From NCBI RefSeq assembly GCF_020096995.1, contig NZ_CP083692.1, forward strand, positions 2,790,001 to 2,854,000: a DNA stretch of 64,000 bases. The letters are read 5' to 3'. Of this stretch, positions 27,418 through 37,087 are shown piece by piece. Numbering within the stretch: the first letter of the stretch is position 1; every line of letters begins with the position of its first letter. The DNA is from Leucobacter sp. Psy1 (GTDB taxonomy: Bacteria; Actinomycetota; Actinomycetes; Actinomycetales; Microbacteriaceae). The notes under the pieces were generated by a model. The model was given only the letters and a program-made list of their open reading frames with translations. It ran no database searches and was not told where the DNA came from. The translations under genes were made by a program, and so were the position numbers.

Positions 27418-28791
27418 TCAGGACTCGCGGGAGATGCGGGTCATCTCGTCGCGGGGGACAACCTTGATGCGCGTCCGGCCGGCCTGCTCGCCGAGCGACA
27501 GCTCGTGCTCATCGAGTCGTCGCCACCCGTCGATGGTCGTGTAGGGCACCTCTCGCGATGAGAGCAGCTCGGGAATCGCATCGAGCTCGGGCTCTTCCGG
27601 CGTCCACCAGTGCTGGCGATCCTCGAGCAGGCACTCGAGCGTCTCCATGGCGTCGGACTTCGTGTGCCCGATGAGCCCGACGGGACCGCGCTTGATCCAG
27701 CCGGTGGCGTAGACTCCGTGCAGCCGCTCGCCCGACGCGTCGATGACGCGCCCCTGCTCGTTCGGGATCACGCCACGACGCTCGTCGAACGGGATCTCGT
27801 CGAGGGGCGATCCGAAGTAGCCGACGGCCCGGTAGAGCGCCTGCATCGGAATCACCTCGAACTCGCCGGTGTCGATGACGCCGCCCTGGCCGTCGGGCGC
27901 AGTGCGCTCGACCTTGAGGCCGGCGACGCGACCGTCCTCAGTCACGACCTCGACCGGCTTCGACCAGAAGTGGAAGTGGAGTCGTCGCGAGGCATGCTCC
28001 CCCGACTCCTCGCGGGCGCGCTGCTCCTCACGCCACTTGTTCATCACGCGCTGCATGACGATGACCTGCTTGTTCTTCGCCAGCGTCTCGTCGGCGTACG
28101 TGTCATCCACGTCGAAGTCGCGCTCCTCGACGACCATGTCCACGTCGTTCACCTCGCCCAGCTCTCGCAGCTCGAGCGGCGTGAACTTCACGTAGGCGGG
28201 TCCGCGACGGCCGAACAGGTGCAGCTCCTGGATCGGATTCGACTTGAGCCCCTCGTAGACGTTCTCGGGGATCTCGGTGGGCAGCAGATCATCCGCGTGC
28301 TTGATGAGCATGCGCGAGATGTCGAGCGCCACGTTGCCGTTCCCGACGACGCCGACCTGCTCGGCCTCGAGCGGCCAGGTGCGGGGCACGTCGGGGTGCC
28401 CGTCGAACCAGCTGACGTAATCGGCGGCGCCGTACGACCCCTCGGCGTCGATTCCCGGAATGTTCAGATCGGCGTCGCGGATCGCGCCGGTCGCGAAGAT
28501 CACGGCGTGGTAGTGGCGCTTGAGGTCCTCGAGCGTGATGTCGGTGCCGTAGCGAACGTTGCCGAAGTAGCGAATGTCGCCGCGATCGAGCACGTCTCGC
28601 AGCGCCGTGATGATGCCCTTGATGCGTGGGTGGTCGGGGGAGACGCCATAGCGCACGAGACCGTACGGGGCGGGCAGCTGTTCGAAGAGGTCGATCTCGA
28701 CACCGAAGTCGCGTTCGGCCTTCAGCAGCAGATCCGCGGCGTAGATGCCGGCGGGGCCGGCTCCGACGATCGCCAGGCGCATATTGGTCAT
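27418..28791 (-). CDS. fprA: Ferredoxin/adrenodoxin-type NADP+ reductase
   Basis: A 457-residue flavoprotein like mycobacterial FprA, passing electrons from NADPH to ferredoxins. The FAD site RLAIVGAGPAGIYAADLLL starts at residue 5, PYGLVRYGVSPDHPRIKG follows, the NADP site is VVGNGNVALDISRML, and the C-terminal TGWIKRGPVGLIGHTKSDA is diagnostic. ATG 28791. A long plus-strand open frame antisense to it is spurious. Confidence 0.92.
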   Translation of the reverse strand: MTNMRLAIVGAGPAGIYAADLLLKAERDFGVEIDLFEQLPAPYGLVRYGVSPDHPRIKGIITALRDVLDRGDIRYFGNVRYGTDITLEDLKRHYHAVIFATGAIRDADLNIPGIDAEGSYGAADYVSWFDGHPDVPRTWPLEAEQVGVVGNGNVALDISRMLIKHADDLLPTEIPENVYEGLKSNPIQELHLFGRRGPAYVKFTPLELRELGEVNDVDMVVEERDFDVDDTYADETLAKNKQVIVMQRVMNKWREEQRAREESGEHASRRLHFHFWSKPVEVVTEDGRVAGLKVERTAPDGQGGVIDTGEFEVIPMQALYRAVGYFGSPLDEIPFDERRGVIPNEQGRVIDASGERLHGVYATGWIKRGPVGLIGHTKSDAMETLECLLEDRQHWWTPEEPELDAIPELLSSREVPYTTIDGWRRLDEHELSLGEQAGRTRIKVVPRDEMTRISRES

Positions 28792-28856
28792 GGGTGCGTG
28801 CGTTCCTTCCGGGGTGGGCGGTGCGAGGAGAGGGTGGCCGGCCAGTCCGACCGCGA

Positions 28857-29915
28857 TCAACCCTCGCGGTTCACGATGGAGTCGGCCATGCGCTCGAGCG
28901 CGCGCTTGACCGAAGACTTCGGGAGAGGGGCGAGGGCATCGACAGCCTCGGTCGCCCAGCGGTGCGCGGCGGCCTCGGTCTCGCGCGTGACCTCGTGCTC
29001 GCGGAGCGCCTCGACCTCGCGATCGAGCAGCGCTCCGTCCTCTCCGGCCGCGATGCGCTCCACACCCGTGTCGATGCGGTCGAGCAGCAGCGCGGCGTCG
29101 GGGTCGCCAGCCGCTGCCCGGCGACGCAGCAGCAGGAGCGGAAGCGTCGACACGCCGGCCCTGAGGTCGGTGCCCGCCCGCTTGCCGGTGCGCTCGGCTG
29201 CCGGCGAGAGGTCGATGACGTCGTCGATCAGCTGGAAGGCGACACCGATGCGCTCGCCGTACTCGGTGACCGGGTCGGCGTACTCCTGCGGCGCTCCGCT
29301 GAACATCACGCCCATGCGCGCCGCCGTTGAGATGAGTGCTCCGGTCTTGTCCGCGAGCACCTGGAGGTAGTGGTCGACCGGATCCTCGCCGTCCTGCGGT
29401 CCGACGGTCTCGTGGAGCTGACCGAGGCAGAGACGCTCGAAGGTCTGCGCCTGCAGCAGGATCGCCTCCTCCCCCATGCCGGACACCAGGGTTGATGCGC
29501 GGGCGAAGAGCAGGTCTCCGGCGAGGATCGCAACCGAGTTCGACCACACCGTCTGCGCGGCGGGTACTCCGCGCCGCAGCCGCGCATCGTCCATGACGTC
29601 GTCGTGGTACAGGGAGGCGAGGTGGGTGATCTCGATTGCCTGCGCGGCACGCCGCACGAACGGCGTGGGGCCGTCGCCGAGTTCGCTCGTGAGGAGGGTG
29701 AGCATCGGCCTGATCCGCTTGCCGCCCGCCTCCATGAGATAGCGAGCAGGCGAGTCAGCGACTCCCGACGTGAAGCGCAGGTGCTCGAGCAGCTCGGCCT
29801 CCACGATCGCGAGCTCGTCCTGCAGCCGCTTCGCGTGCCGACGGTCCTGTGCGCCGCGGAACAGGCGCATCGGCAGCGCCTGCGTCGCAGTGTCTTCGGC
29901 GATCGGGTGAGTCAT
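28857..29915 (-). CDS. Polyprenyl diphosphate synthase
   Basis: A 352-residue trans-prenyltransferase making the isoprenoid side chain of menaquinone. The first Asp-rich motif is LYHDDVMDDARLRRG and the second FQLIDDVIDL; GGKRIRPML binds the diphosphate. ATG 29915 overlaps the menG stop by 4 nt (ATGA). This coupling with the quinone methyltransferase supports a role in menaquinone synthesis. The chain length cannot be read from sequence. Confidence 0.92.
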   Translation of the reverse strand: MTHPIAEDTATQALPMRLFRGAQDRRHAKRLQDELAIVEAELLEHLRFTSGVADSPARYLMEAGGKRIRPMLTLLTSELGDGPTPFVRRAAQAIEITHLASLYHDDVMDDARLRRGVPAAQTVWSNSVAILAGDLLFARASTLVSGMGEEAILLQAQTFERLCLGQLHETVGPQDGEDPVDHYLQVLADKTGALISTAARMGVMFSGAPQEYADPVTEYGERIGVAFQLIDDVIDLSPAAERTGKRAGTDLRAGVSTLPLLLLRRRAAAGDPDAALLLDRIDTGVERIAAGEDGALLDREVEALREHEVTRETEAAAHRWATEAVDALAPLPKSSVKRALERMADSIVNREG

Positions 29916-30676
29916 GCGTCGTCCTCAACAGTCGAATCGTTCTGCCCGGCGGCGGCCGTGGGCACGGTGAAGGGGACGAACCCGCGGTGCAGGGCGACGA
30001 TGCCCCCCGTCAGGTTGCGGTAGCCGACGCGCTCGAAGCCGGCGTCGCGCAGCCATTCGGCGAGCTCGTTCTGCGCTGGCCAGGTCTCGATGGACTCGTT
30101 CAGATACCGGTACGCTTCCGCGGCATCGCGATTGATGGCCCCGGCGATGCGTGGAAGCACGTGACGCCCGTAGAAGGTGTACGGCACCCGCACCAGCGCG
30201 GACGCCGGGCGCGAGAACTCGGCGATGACGACGCGCCCGCCTGGCTTCACGACGCGACGCATCTCGCGGAGCGCCTGCCGCGGATCCTGCACGTTACGGA
30301 GACCGTAGGAGATCGTGGCCGCGTCGAACGCGTTGTCCTCGAACGGCAGCGCGGTCGCGTCGGCCTGCACGAACTCGAGCAGCGCGTTCCCTGCGTGCCG
30401 ACGCTCACCCTCGTCGAGCATGCCGCGCGAGAAGTCAGCGACGGTCACCCGCGCGCCGTGCTTCGCGAGCGCTGCGGCCGAGGTGCCGGTGCCCCCGGCG
30501 ACATCGAGGATGCGCATGCCCGGTCGCGGATCGACGGCGCGCGTGGTCGCCACGCGCCAGAGTCGGGAGTTCCCTGCACTCAGCACGTCGTTGATGAGGT
30601 CGTATCGCGGCGACACGGCGTCGAACATGTTCGCGACGTCGGAGGCGAGCTTGGTGGAGGTGTCAGCGCGGGTCAC
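29912..30676 (-). CDS. menG: Demethylmenaquinone methyltransferase
   Basis: The last step of menaquinone synthesis: SAM-dependent C-methylation of demethylmenaquinone. The 254-residue protein has the UbiE/MenG signatures VANMFDAVSPRYDLINDVLS, the SAM loop ILDVAGGTGTSAAAL and ATISYGLRNVQDPRQALREM. The start is GTG. It is the first gene of a two-gene unit with the polyprenyl synthase, and divergent from menF. Confidence 0.95.
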   Translation of the reverse strand: MTRADTSTKLASDVANMFDAVSPRYDLINDVLSAGNSRLWRVATTRAVDPRPGMRILDVAGGTGTSAAALAKHGARVTVADFSRGMLDEGERRHAGNALLEFVQADATALPFEDNAFDAATISYGLRNVQDPRQALREMRRVVKPGGRVVIAEFSRPASALVRVPYTFYGRHVLPRIAGAINRDAAEAYRYLNESIETWPAQNELAEWLRDAGFERVGYRNLTGGIVALHRGFVPFTVPTAAAGQNDSTVEDDA

Positions 30677-30757
30677 CCCACCATGCTAGCCCGTTATCCT
30701 CAGTGCTCTCGGGAGAGATCCCACGTTCTCAGCGAGCGGGAGGAGTAGATTGTCAGG

Positions 30758-32044
30758 GTGTCCAGCGAACCCCAGGTGCCCCGCCTCACCGCGGTGACCC
30801 GTCCCCTGGACCGCATCCCCGACATCGTCGCTCTCGCTGACCCCGAGCAGCCGCTCGTCTGGACCCGTGGCGACCGCGGGTGCGTCGGTCTCGGCGAGAC
30901 GCTGCGCCTGACGTTCTCGGGCCCCGATCGTTTCGCGCACGCAGCGGCGGAGTGGCGACGGATCGCCGCTCTCGCGAGCATCGACGACCCGGTGGGCCTG
31001 CCCGGTACCGGGCTCGTCGCCCTCGGCACGTTCGCGTTCGACGCGGGGAGCGCCGCCACGAGCGTGCTCATCGTGCCCCGCACCCTCATCGCGAGGCACC
31101 GGGGCTCGGCGTGGATCACCGAGATCCGGGTGACCAGCGCCGAAGCCTCGGCCGACCAGGGGTCGCCGATCCTGCCCGAGACGACACCGGTGCGACCCTG
31201 GAAGGGAACCACACTCGGAACGCGGGATGCCGCCGGTGCACCCGGTGTCGCGGCCTATCTCGACGGTGTTGAACGCGCGGGCGCCCTGATCACGGACGGC
31301 GCGCTCGAGAAGATCGTGCTCGCGCGGCAGGTTTCGGGCAGGATCGAACCTGACGCCGACCTCAGGACCCCGATCTCCCGCCTCGCCGAAGGCTACACCG
31401 ACTGCTGGACCTTCGCGGTCGACGGCCTCGTCGGCGCCAGCCCCGAGACCCTCGTCCGCTCGACGGGCGGCGCCGTCTCGGCTCGCGTGCTCGCCGGCAC
31501 CCGGAGGCGTCACCGGGAGGACGAGCGGGCCGACCTGCGCGCGCGGAACGAACTGCTCACGAGCCCCAAGGAGCAGCACGAGCACGCCTTCGCCGTGCAG
31601 AGCGTGGTCACCGCGCTTGCCCCGCATGTGCGGTCGCTGCAGACGAGCGAGGAGCCCTTCCCGCTGCAACTGCCGAACGTGTGGCATCTCGCGACGGATC
31701 TCGGAGCGACGCTCTCTGAAAGCAGTTCAGCGCTCGAGATCGTGGGCGCTCTCCACCCGACCGCAGCAGTCGCCGGCACCCCGACGGCGGCAGCGATCGC
31801 CGCGATCGCCGAGCTCGAACCCTTCGACCGCGGACGCTACGCGGGGGCGGTCGGGTGGATCGATGCGGCCGGAGACGGCGAGTGGGTGATTGCGCTGCGC
31901 TGCGCCCAGGTCGGGCCGGTCGACGACGCCGTGCGCACCGTCACCGCGAGCGCGGGCGGAGGCATCGTCGACGGCTCGAACCCCGAGCACGAGCTCGCCG
32001 AGACCGTCTCGAAGTTCCGCCCCATCACCGACGCGTTCGCCTGA
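30758..32044 (+). CDS. menF: Isochorismate synthase
   Basis: Converts chorismate to isochorismate, entering the menaquinone pathway (or siderophores, which are not seen here). The 428-residue chorismate-binding protein has KIVLARQVSGRI, GASPETLVRS, the HPTAAVAGTPTAAA segment, and the C-terminal metal-binding region with NPEHELAETVSKFRPITDAF. The start is GTG 30758. It is divergent from menG and converges with menD. Confidence 0.93.
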   Translation: MSSEPQVPRLTAVTRPLDRIPDIVALADPEQPLVWTRGDRGCVGLGETLRLTFSGPDRFAHAAAEWRRIAALASIDDPVGLPGTGLVALGTFAFDAGSAATSVLIVPRTLIARHRGSAWITEIRVTSAEASADQGSPILPETTPVRPWKGTTLGTRDAAGAPGVAAYLDGVERAGALITDGALEKIVLARQVSGRIEPDADLRTPISRLAEGYTDCWTFAVDGLVGASPETLVRSTGGAVSARVLAGTRRRHREDERADLRARNELLTSPKEQHEHAFAVQSVVTALAPHVRSLQTSEEPFPLQLPNVWHLATDLGATLSESSSALEIVGALHPTAAVAGTPTAAAIAAIAELEPFDRGRYAGAVGWIDAAGDGEWVIALRCAQVGPVDDAVRTVTASAGGGIVDGSNPEHELAETVSKFRPITDAFA

Positions 32045-32092
32045 GACGCTGCGGAACCGCATCCGGCGGCCGAGCGGTCACCGGCGGATCGG

Positions 32093-33874
32093 TCACCGGC
32101 CGATGGGCACCTCGACGAGGGTCGGCTGGGTTACCGGCGTCGTGAAGAGGCGCTCGAGTTCGACGCGCGTCTCGACGCGAACGTATGCCCAGCCGTACGC
32201 CGCAGCGAGCTGCGCGAGGTCCACTCGCTGCGGGGTGTACATCACCCGGTCGAACGCGTCAGCGCCAGTGGTCGCCGCCACCTCGAGGCCGTCGAAAATG
32301 GTGCCCCCTCCGTCGTTCGCGACGAGCAGCTGCACCCTCGGCCGAGGCTCACCAGGCGGGAGAAGCAGGGAGCCTGCGTCGTGCAGCAGCGCGAGGTCCC
32401 CGAGCAGCACACGGGTCGTGCCAGCGGCCCGCGCCGGATCCTCATCCGCCTGGCTCGCCGATGCGATGCCGAGCGCCGTGGCGATGGTGCCGTCGATCCC
32501 GGCGACTCCGCGGTTGGCGTGCACCTCGACGCGGCGGGCGGGCGCCAGCCCGTCGAGCACGCGGACAAGACGCGAGGCCGCGAGCACGAGACGGTCGTGG
32601 GGCCATGTCGCGCGCCAGACCGATTCGACGAGCATCTCCCGGGTCACGGGCTCGCGCATGCTGGCGACCTCGGCGCGGGCGTATGCGTTCCGGTCCTTGT
32701 AGCCGGGGGCTGTCGCCGCGGAGAAATCAGGTGCGTGCGTGGTCGATCGCTCGGTGACGAGCTCGCGATCGGGAACGACCCACGCACCGAGCCAGCGACG
32801 CATGCTCCGGCGATCGTACGCGTCGGCCACGCGGACGTCGCGCACCACCCTGGCGCTGCGCGAGGGATCGTAGTGCTCGCCGTCGCTGAACGGGTCCACC
32901 ACGACGACCTCGACGTCGTCTCGCCTGAGCAGGGCGGGGATCTGCCTCGTGAGCGTCGGATGCCCGAACACGATCACCCGCTCGACGAGACCGCCGACGG
33001 CGGGGTCGTCGAGCAGCGTCGCGTAGGCCGTGATGGCCTCGCGACCGAACCGCGCACCGCTCACGACTTCGGCGAGCAGGGGCAAGCCGGCCTCCCTCGC
33101 GAAGGTCTCGGCCTGCTCTCCGGCACCCGCTCCGGCAATGACCACGGCGAGCGGGTCGCCGTCGTGCACGTAGACGTCCCCGACTCGCTCTGGCCCGTGC
33201 TCGGTACTCGCCGTCGTCGCGTGCGTTCCGTCGGTCTCAGTCTCGACCTGCGCCTCCGCCGGAGGAGCCGTTCCCTCGATCTCCTCGGGGCCCGACAGCG
33301 GCTCACGGAAGGCGAGGTTGAGCTGCACCGGCCCCGCGGGCCATCCCCCGCGCATTCCTCGTGCGGCATGCACTGCTCGTTCGGCGAGGGCGGCGGGGTC
33401 CGCTGCAGGATCCGCAGCCCCCCGGGCATCATCCTCGGGTGCGGCGACGTCCGCTCCCCAGCGCAGCACCCCGGCGAACAGCCCGGCCTGACGCGTCGTC
33501 TGATTGCTCCGGATCCCGCGCAACTCAGCCGGGCGATCCGCCGTCAGCAGCAGCAGCGGTACGCGACCCTCCGACGCCTCGACGGCAGCCGGCGCCAGAT
33601 TCGCCACTGCCGAGCCGCTCGTCACGATGACGGGTGCCGGCACACCGGTTTCACGTGCAACACCGAGGGCGAAGAAGGCGGCAGAGCGCTCGTCGACGCG
33701 CACGTGCAGGCGGATCTCCTTGCGCGCCTCAGCGCTGGCGGCCGCGAGCGCGAGGGCTTGCGAGCGGGATCCCGGGCAGACGACGACGTCGCGCACTCCC
33801 TCGGCGACCAGCGCCCGGATCAGGCGCGTGGCGAACCTCTGAGCCGGCGATGGCGCCGCAGCTGTACCGCTCAC
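32093..33874 (-). CDS. menD: 2-succinyl-5-enolpyruvyl-6-hydroxy-3-cyclohexene-1-carboxylate synthase
   Basis: A thiamine-diphosphate enzyme joining isochorismate with 2-oxoglutarate. The 593-residue length is typical. Key segments: GVRDVVVCPGSRSQALALAA near residue 25, the Glu-containing VTSGSAVANLAPAAVEAS, NRGVAGIDGTIATALGIA, and VLLGDLALLHD. An extra Glu/Thr/Ala-rich insert sits around residues 195-225. The start is GTG. The upstream PLDc_N gene ends 3 bp before its start. Confidence 0.95.
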   Translation of the reverse strand: MSGTAAAPSPAQRFATRLIRALVAEGVRDVVVCPGSRSQALALAAASAEARKEIRLHVRVDERSAAFFALGVARETGVPAPVIVTSGSAVANLAPAAVEASEGRVPLLLLTADRPAELRGIRSNQTTRQAGLFAGVLRWGADVAAPEDDARGAADPAADPAALAERAVHAARGMRGGWPAGPVQLNLAFREPLSGPEEIEGTAPPAEAQVETETDGTHATTASTEHGPERVGDVYVHDGDPLAVVIAGAGAGEQAETFAREAGLPLLAEVVSGARFGREAITAYATLLDDPAVGGLVERVIVFGHPTLTRQIPALLRRDDVEVVVVDPFSDGEHYDPSRSARVVRDVRVADAYDRRSMRRWLGAWVVPDRELVTERSTTHAPDFSAATAPGYKDRNAYARAEVASMREPVTREMLVESVWRATWPHDRLVLAASRLVRVLDGLAPARRVEVHANRGVAGIDGTIATALGIASASQADEDPARAAGTTRVLLGDLALLHDAGSLLLPPGEPRPRVQLLVANDGGGTIFDGLEVAATTGADAFDRVMYTPQRVDLAQLAAAYGWAYVRVETRVELERLFTTPVTQPTLVEVPIGR

Positions 33875-33877
33875 GGG

Positions 33878-34366
33878 TTACGAGCGTCCGGGCGCGGTTC
33901 CGTCGTCCTCCGAGCCGCTCTCCGACCCGGTCCCGGGCTGCTGACGCGGCTGCGGCTCCGACGACGGGCCCGACTGCGCTTCCGCGTCGGATGACGCCCG
34001 CGACGCACCGGGATCCGGCTGCTCCGTCGCCTCACCGGGGTAGACCTCGTTGTCGAGTTCGCGCAGGCGCTCCTCGAGTTCGCGCATGTGCTCGTCGAGC
34101 TCGGAATCCGAGAGGCTCGTGCCAGTGAACCGCGGATCCTCATCGGGTGCGGCGCGACGCTGGGCCGCAAGGTTCTCTCCACGCGCGCCCTTGCCGATCG
34201 TGAACCAGAGGATGCCGCCGATCACGGGCAGCACTACGATCAGCACCACCCACACGGCCTTCGAGACCCCTCGTGCGCGTGCGGAATCGGTCAGCGCCGC
34301 ATCCACGAGGGAGTACAGCGTGAAGGCGGTCGCCAAGACGACGCCGATGATCATGAACCGCACCAT
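33878..34366 (-). CDS. PLDc N-terminal-domain membrane protein
   Basis: A 162-residue protein with two N-terminal transmembrane helices flanking the PLD-nuclease N-terminal signature (ARGVSKAVWVVLIVVLPVIGG, LWFTIGKG). A long hydrophilic tail rich in E, S, P and G follows. ATG 34366 (MVRFMIIG). Proteins of this sort often accompany menD in Actinobacteria; the function is unknown. It probably belongs to the menD transcript (4 bp spacing). Confidence 0.75.
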   Translation of the reverse strand: MVRFMIIGVVLATAFTLYSLVDAALTDSARARGVSKAVWVVLIVVLPVIGGILWFTIGKGARGENLAAQRRAAPDEDPRFTGTSLSDSELDEHMRELEERLRELDNEVYPGEATEQPDPGASRASSDAEAQSGPSSEPQPRQQPGTGSESGSEDDGTAPGRS

Positions 34367-34449
34367 ACCTGTATGGTACCGGCGGTCCCTGGTATCCAGA
34401 TCAGCACCGGGTGATGAGCATTCAGGCACGCTCGGTAGAATCGGGACCC

Positions 34450-34830
34450 GTGAGCACCCGCACCGCCTGGACCGTCTACACCATCCTGCGTCTCGTGTTC
34501 TTCGCGGTCCCGTTCACAGTGCTCTACTTCGCACTCGGATGGAGCTGGTGGCTCTCCGCGATCATCGCGACCATCATCGCGTTCTCCCTCTCGATCATCT
34601 TCCTCAGTCGGCAGCGCGAGACCGCGTCAGAGAGCATTCACGACTGGCGGCAACGCACCCGCACCGCCGACGACATCGTCGAGGACGACGCGCTCGACGA
34701 GGTCGCAGCACGGGACAGCGGTGCCGCACGCGGCACGACAGGAACCGGCCCCCCCGACGTCGATGCCGACGTCCGCCCTGGCGCCGAGCAGTCCGAAACC
34801 GAGCAGCCCGGCACCGACCAGCCGAGATGA
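34450..34830 (+). CDS. DUF4229 membrane protein
   Basis: A 126-residue protein with two hydrophobic helices (about residues 10-30 and 33-52), then an acidic hydrophilic tail. It resembles DUF4229 proteins often found next to menaquinone genes in Actinobacteria; no function is known. GTG 34450 was chosen over the upstream ATG at 34411 because the conserved part starts there. The next gene overlaps its stop (ATGA). Confidence 0.7.
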   Translation: MSTRTAWTVYTILRLVFFAVPFTVLYFALGWSWWLSAIIATIIAFSLSIIFLSRQRETASESIHDWRQRTRTADDIVEDDALDEVAARDSGAARGTTGTGPPDVDADVRPGAEQSETEQPGTDQPR

Positions 34831-35990
34831 TCGCGCCCTCGTCTCACCGGGCACGCTTCGATCAGATCGTCGTCGGAGGCGGCGCCATGGGCCTCGCCAC
34901 GGCCTGGCAGCTGGCCTCTCGCGGCAGCAGCGTACTCTTGCTCGAGCGGTACTCCCCCGGCCATCTGCGCGGCGCTTCGCACGGAGCCACCCGCAATCTG
35001 AACAATGCCTACGATGAGACGCACTACCTCGACCTGTTCGACGAGGCGAAGCACCTCTACGAAGCACTCGAGCGCGCTTCGGGTGCGACGCTGCTCACGC
35101 TCTGCGGCCTCGTCACGCACGGTGCAGCGGAGAACGTGCACGGCGCCTACGCCCAGCTGACCGAACGCGGCAGTCGCGCCGAGCTCGTCACCAACGCCGA
35201 TGCCCGCGAACGCTGGCCAGGCATCGCCTTCGAAGGCGATGAGGTGCTGTTCGCCGCCGAGGCAGGTCGCGTGCACGCATCGACGACGCTCGAGACGCTC
35301 GTCGCCTCCGCCCGAGTGTCCGGAGGCGATCTGCGGTTCGGTTGGAACGTCACCGGCATCAGCGAGAGCGACGATTCGGTCACGGTCACGGCGGTCGACC
35401 CCGACGGGAACTCCCACCGGTTCACCGCAGACGGCGCGGTCGTGACGGGCGGCGCCTGGAGCGAGCAGCTGCTCGCCGAGCACGTTGCGCTTCCGACGCT
35501 GCGCGTCACCGAGGTGCACCCCGCGCACTTCGCGTTCCGAGACACTCATGCGCACCTCGAAGCCGGCTGGCCGTCGTTCAACCACTTCCGCGGAGGCAGC
35601 GCGACCGACCCCCGCGAAGGAGCCGCCTACAGCATGCTCACTCCGGGAGAGGGCGTCAAAGTGGGGCTGCACGTAACGGGCGAGGCCATCGATCCGGATC
35701 GCCGGACCTTCCGCGGCTCAGACGCCTGGCGGCAGCGTCTGGCCGACTACGTCGCCGAGTTCATCCCCGCGCTCGACCCCGCCACGGGTGTCGAGCTGAG
35801 CTGCACCTACACTTCGACCCCGACCGGTGACTTCGTGCTCGACCGGGTGGGGCGCATCACGTTCGGCGCCGGCTTCTCCGGGCACGGATTCAAGTTCGTT
35901 CCGGCGATCGGGCGCGTGCTCGCCGACGCCGCCACTGACGTCTCACTGCCGCCGGCGCCCTTCCGCCTGGCGGCGGACGCCGCGATCTGA
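34827..35990 (+). CDS. SoxA/SolA-like FAD-dependent oxidase
   Basis: A 387-residue DAO-family flavoenzyme similar to monomeric sarcosine oxidase and N-methyl-tryptophan oxidase. The FAD motif QIVVGGGAMGLATAWQLASRG starts near residue 13. GASHGATRNLNNAY corresponds to the region before the covalent-flavin site, and SCTYTSTPTGDFVLDR plus GAGFSGHGFKFVPAIGR close the active site. It oxidises a secondary or N-methyl amine, identity unknown. ATG overlaps the DUF4229 stop. Confidence 0.85.
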   Translation: MIAPSSHRARFDQIVVGGGAMGLATAWQLASRGSSVLLLERYSPGHLRGASHGATRNLNNAYDETHYLDLFDEAKHLYEALERASGATLLTLCGLVTHGAAENVHGAYAQLTERGSRAELVTNADARERWPGIAFEGDEVLFAAEAGRVHASTTLETLVASARVSGGDLRFGWNVTGISESDDSVTVTAVDPDGNSHRFTADGAVVTGGAWSEQLLAEHVALPTLRVTEVHPAHFAFRDTHAHLEAGWPSFNHFRGGSATDPREGAAYSMLTPGEGVKVGLHVTGEAIDPDRRTFRGSDAWRQRLADYVAEFIPALDPATGVELSCTYTSTPTGDFVLDRVGRITFGAGFSGHGFKFVPAIGRVLADAATDVSLPPAPFRLAADAAI

Positions 35991-36038
35991 TGCACTACGC
36001 AGCGGGGAGGCGCACATAAGGCGACCGCCCGGGCGCTG

Positions 36039-37001
36039 TTAGAACGCGAATGCCGCCCCGATCAGCGAGGCGTATGCCAGCGACGCGAGACTCGTCAACG
36101 CGAGAGCACCGATCAGCTCCTTCGCCGTCTTCGCGAACAGTACGATCAGGCAGCACGGGATGACGGCGAACAGCACGAGCCACACGAGCACCATGCCCGG
36201 GTAGGCGAACCCGTACAGAGCGGGCACCGCGAACGGCAGCAGCACGCAGACCACGTAGAGGATCCGTGACGCCCGATCCCCGATGATGACGGCGAGCGTG
36301 CGCTTGCCTGCGAGCTTGTCCGTCTCGATGTCGCGCACGTTGTTCGCGATGAGCACCGCGACGGCGAACAGCCCGACGCCGACCGCCGCGAACCAGACCT
36401 CCTGGGTCTGGATGTCGGTCTGCAACCAGGTCGTACCCACCGTCGCGACGAGACCGAAGAAGATGAACACCATGACCTCGCCGAGGCCCGCGTACCCGTA
36501 CGGCCGCTTGCCGCCGGTGTAGAACCACGCGGCCACGATCGCGACCGCACCGAGCGCGAGGAACCACCAGCGCTCGCTCAGCACCACGGCGATGACGCCG
36601 CACACCGCGGCGAGACCGAAGAAGACGAGCGCGACGGCGAGCACGCGCTTCGGGTTCACGAGTCCCGATCCGGTCAGGCGCGCCGGACCGACACGGTACT
36701 CATCGGTTCCGCGGATCCCGTCGGAGTAGTCGTTGGCGTAGTTCACACCGATCTGGAGGAACACGGCGACACCGAGCGCGAGGAGTGCGAGCGGCCACGA
36801 GAAGTCGCGGACCATGTGGGCGATCCCCGACCCGGCCACGACGGGTGCGATGGCGAGGGGAAGCGTGCGCAGCCGCGCCCCGCTGATCCAGTCGCGCGGA
36901 GTGACCCGCGGTCGTCCACCGACCTCGACCTGCTCCTCGGCTGCGGCGCGCGTCGCCGGATTACCGGATCGGCGCCCGTCACGCGACTTCGACTGGCTCA
37001 C
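36039..37001 (-). CDS. menA: 1,4-dihydroxy-2-naphthoate polyprenyltransferase
   Basis: A membrane prenyltransferase attaching the isoprenoid chain to DHNA. The 320-residue protein has a 35-residue hydrophilic N-terminus, then about eight helices. The first Asp motif is NYANDYSDGIRGTDE, the second ANNVRDIETDKLAGKRT. The start is GTG 37001. It is followed on the minus strand only by intergenic sequence; menE lies 86 bp upstream. Confidence 0.94.
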   Translation of the reverse strand: MSQSKSRDGRRSGNPATRAAAEEQVEVGGRPRVTPRDWISGARLRTLPLAIAPVVAGSGIAHMVRDFSWPLALLALGVAVFLQIGVNYANDYSDGIRGTDEYRVGPARLTGSGLVNPKRVLAVALVFFGLAAVCGVIAVVLSERWWFLALGAVAIVAAWFYTGGKRPYGYAGLGEVMVFIFFGLVATVGTTWLQTDIQTQEVWFAAVGVGLFAVAVLIANNVRDIETDKLAGKRTLAVIIGDRASRILYVVCVLLPFAVPALYGFAYPGMVLVWLVLFAVIPCCLIVLFAKTAKELIGALALTSLASLAYASLIGAAFAF

Positions 37002-37087
37002 GCATTCTCCCTATTTCGTGCCTCTGTTCCGAGCACCCGCCTCAGCGGCAGACGCGCACCCACCAGGGTACTCGTCCGCGCCAGGGG

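Noticed and set aside
27610..29370. 586-codon plus-strand open frame across fprA and the prenyl synthase gene
   Set aside because: It is antisense to two clear genes with complete motifs, and its protein is Arg/Val/Glu-rich with no recognisable domain. GC-rich codon bias opens such frames.
30758..32044. Siderophore-type isochorismate synthase
   Set aside because: The neighbours are menG and menD, and no siderophore genes are present, so menF is the better reading.
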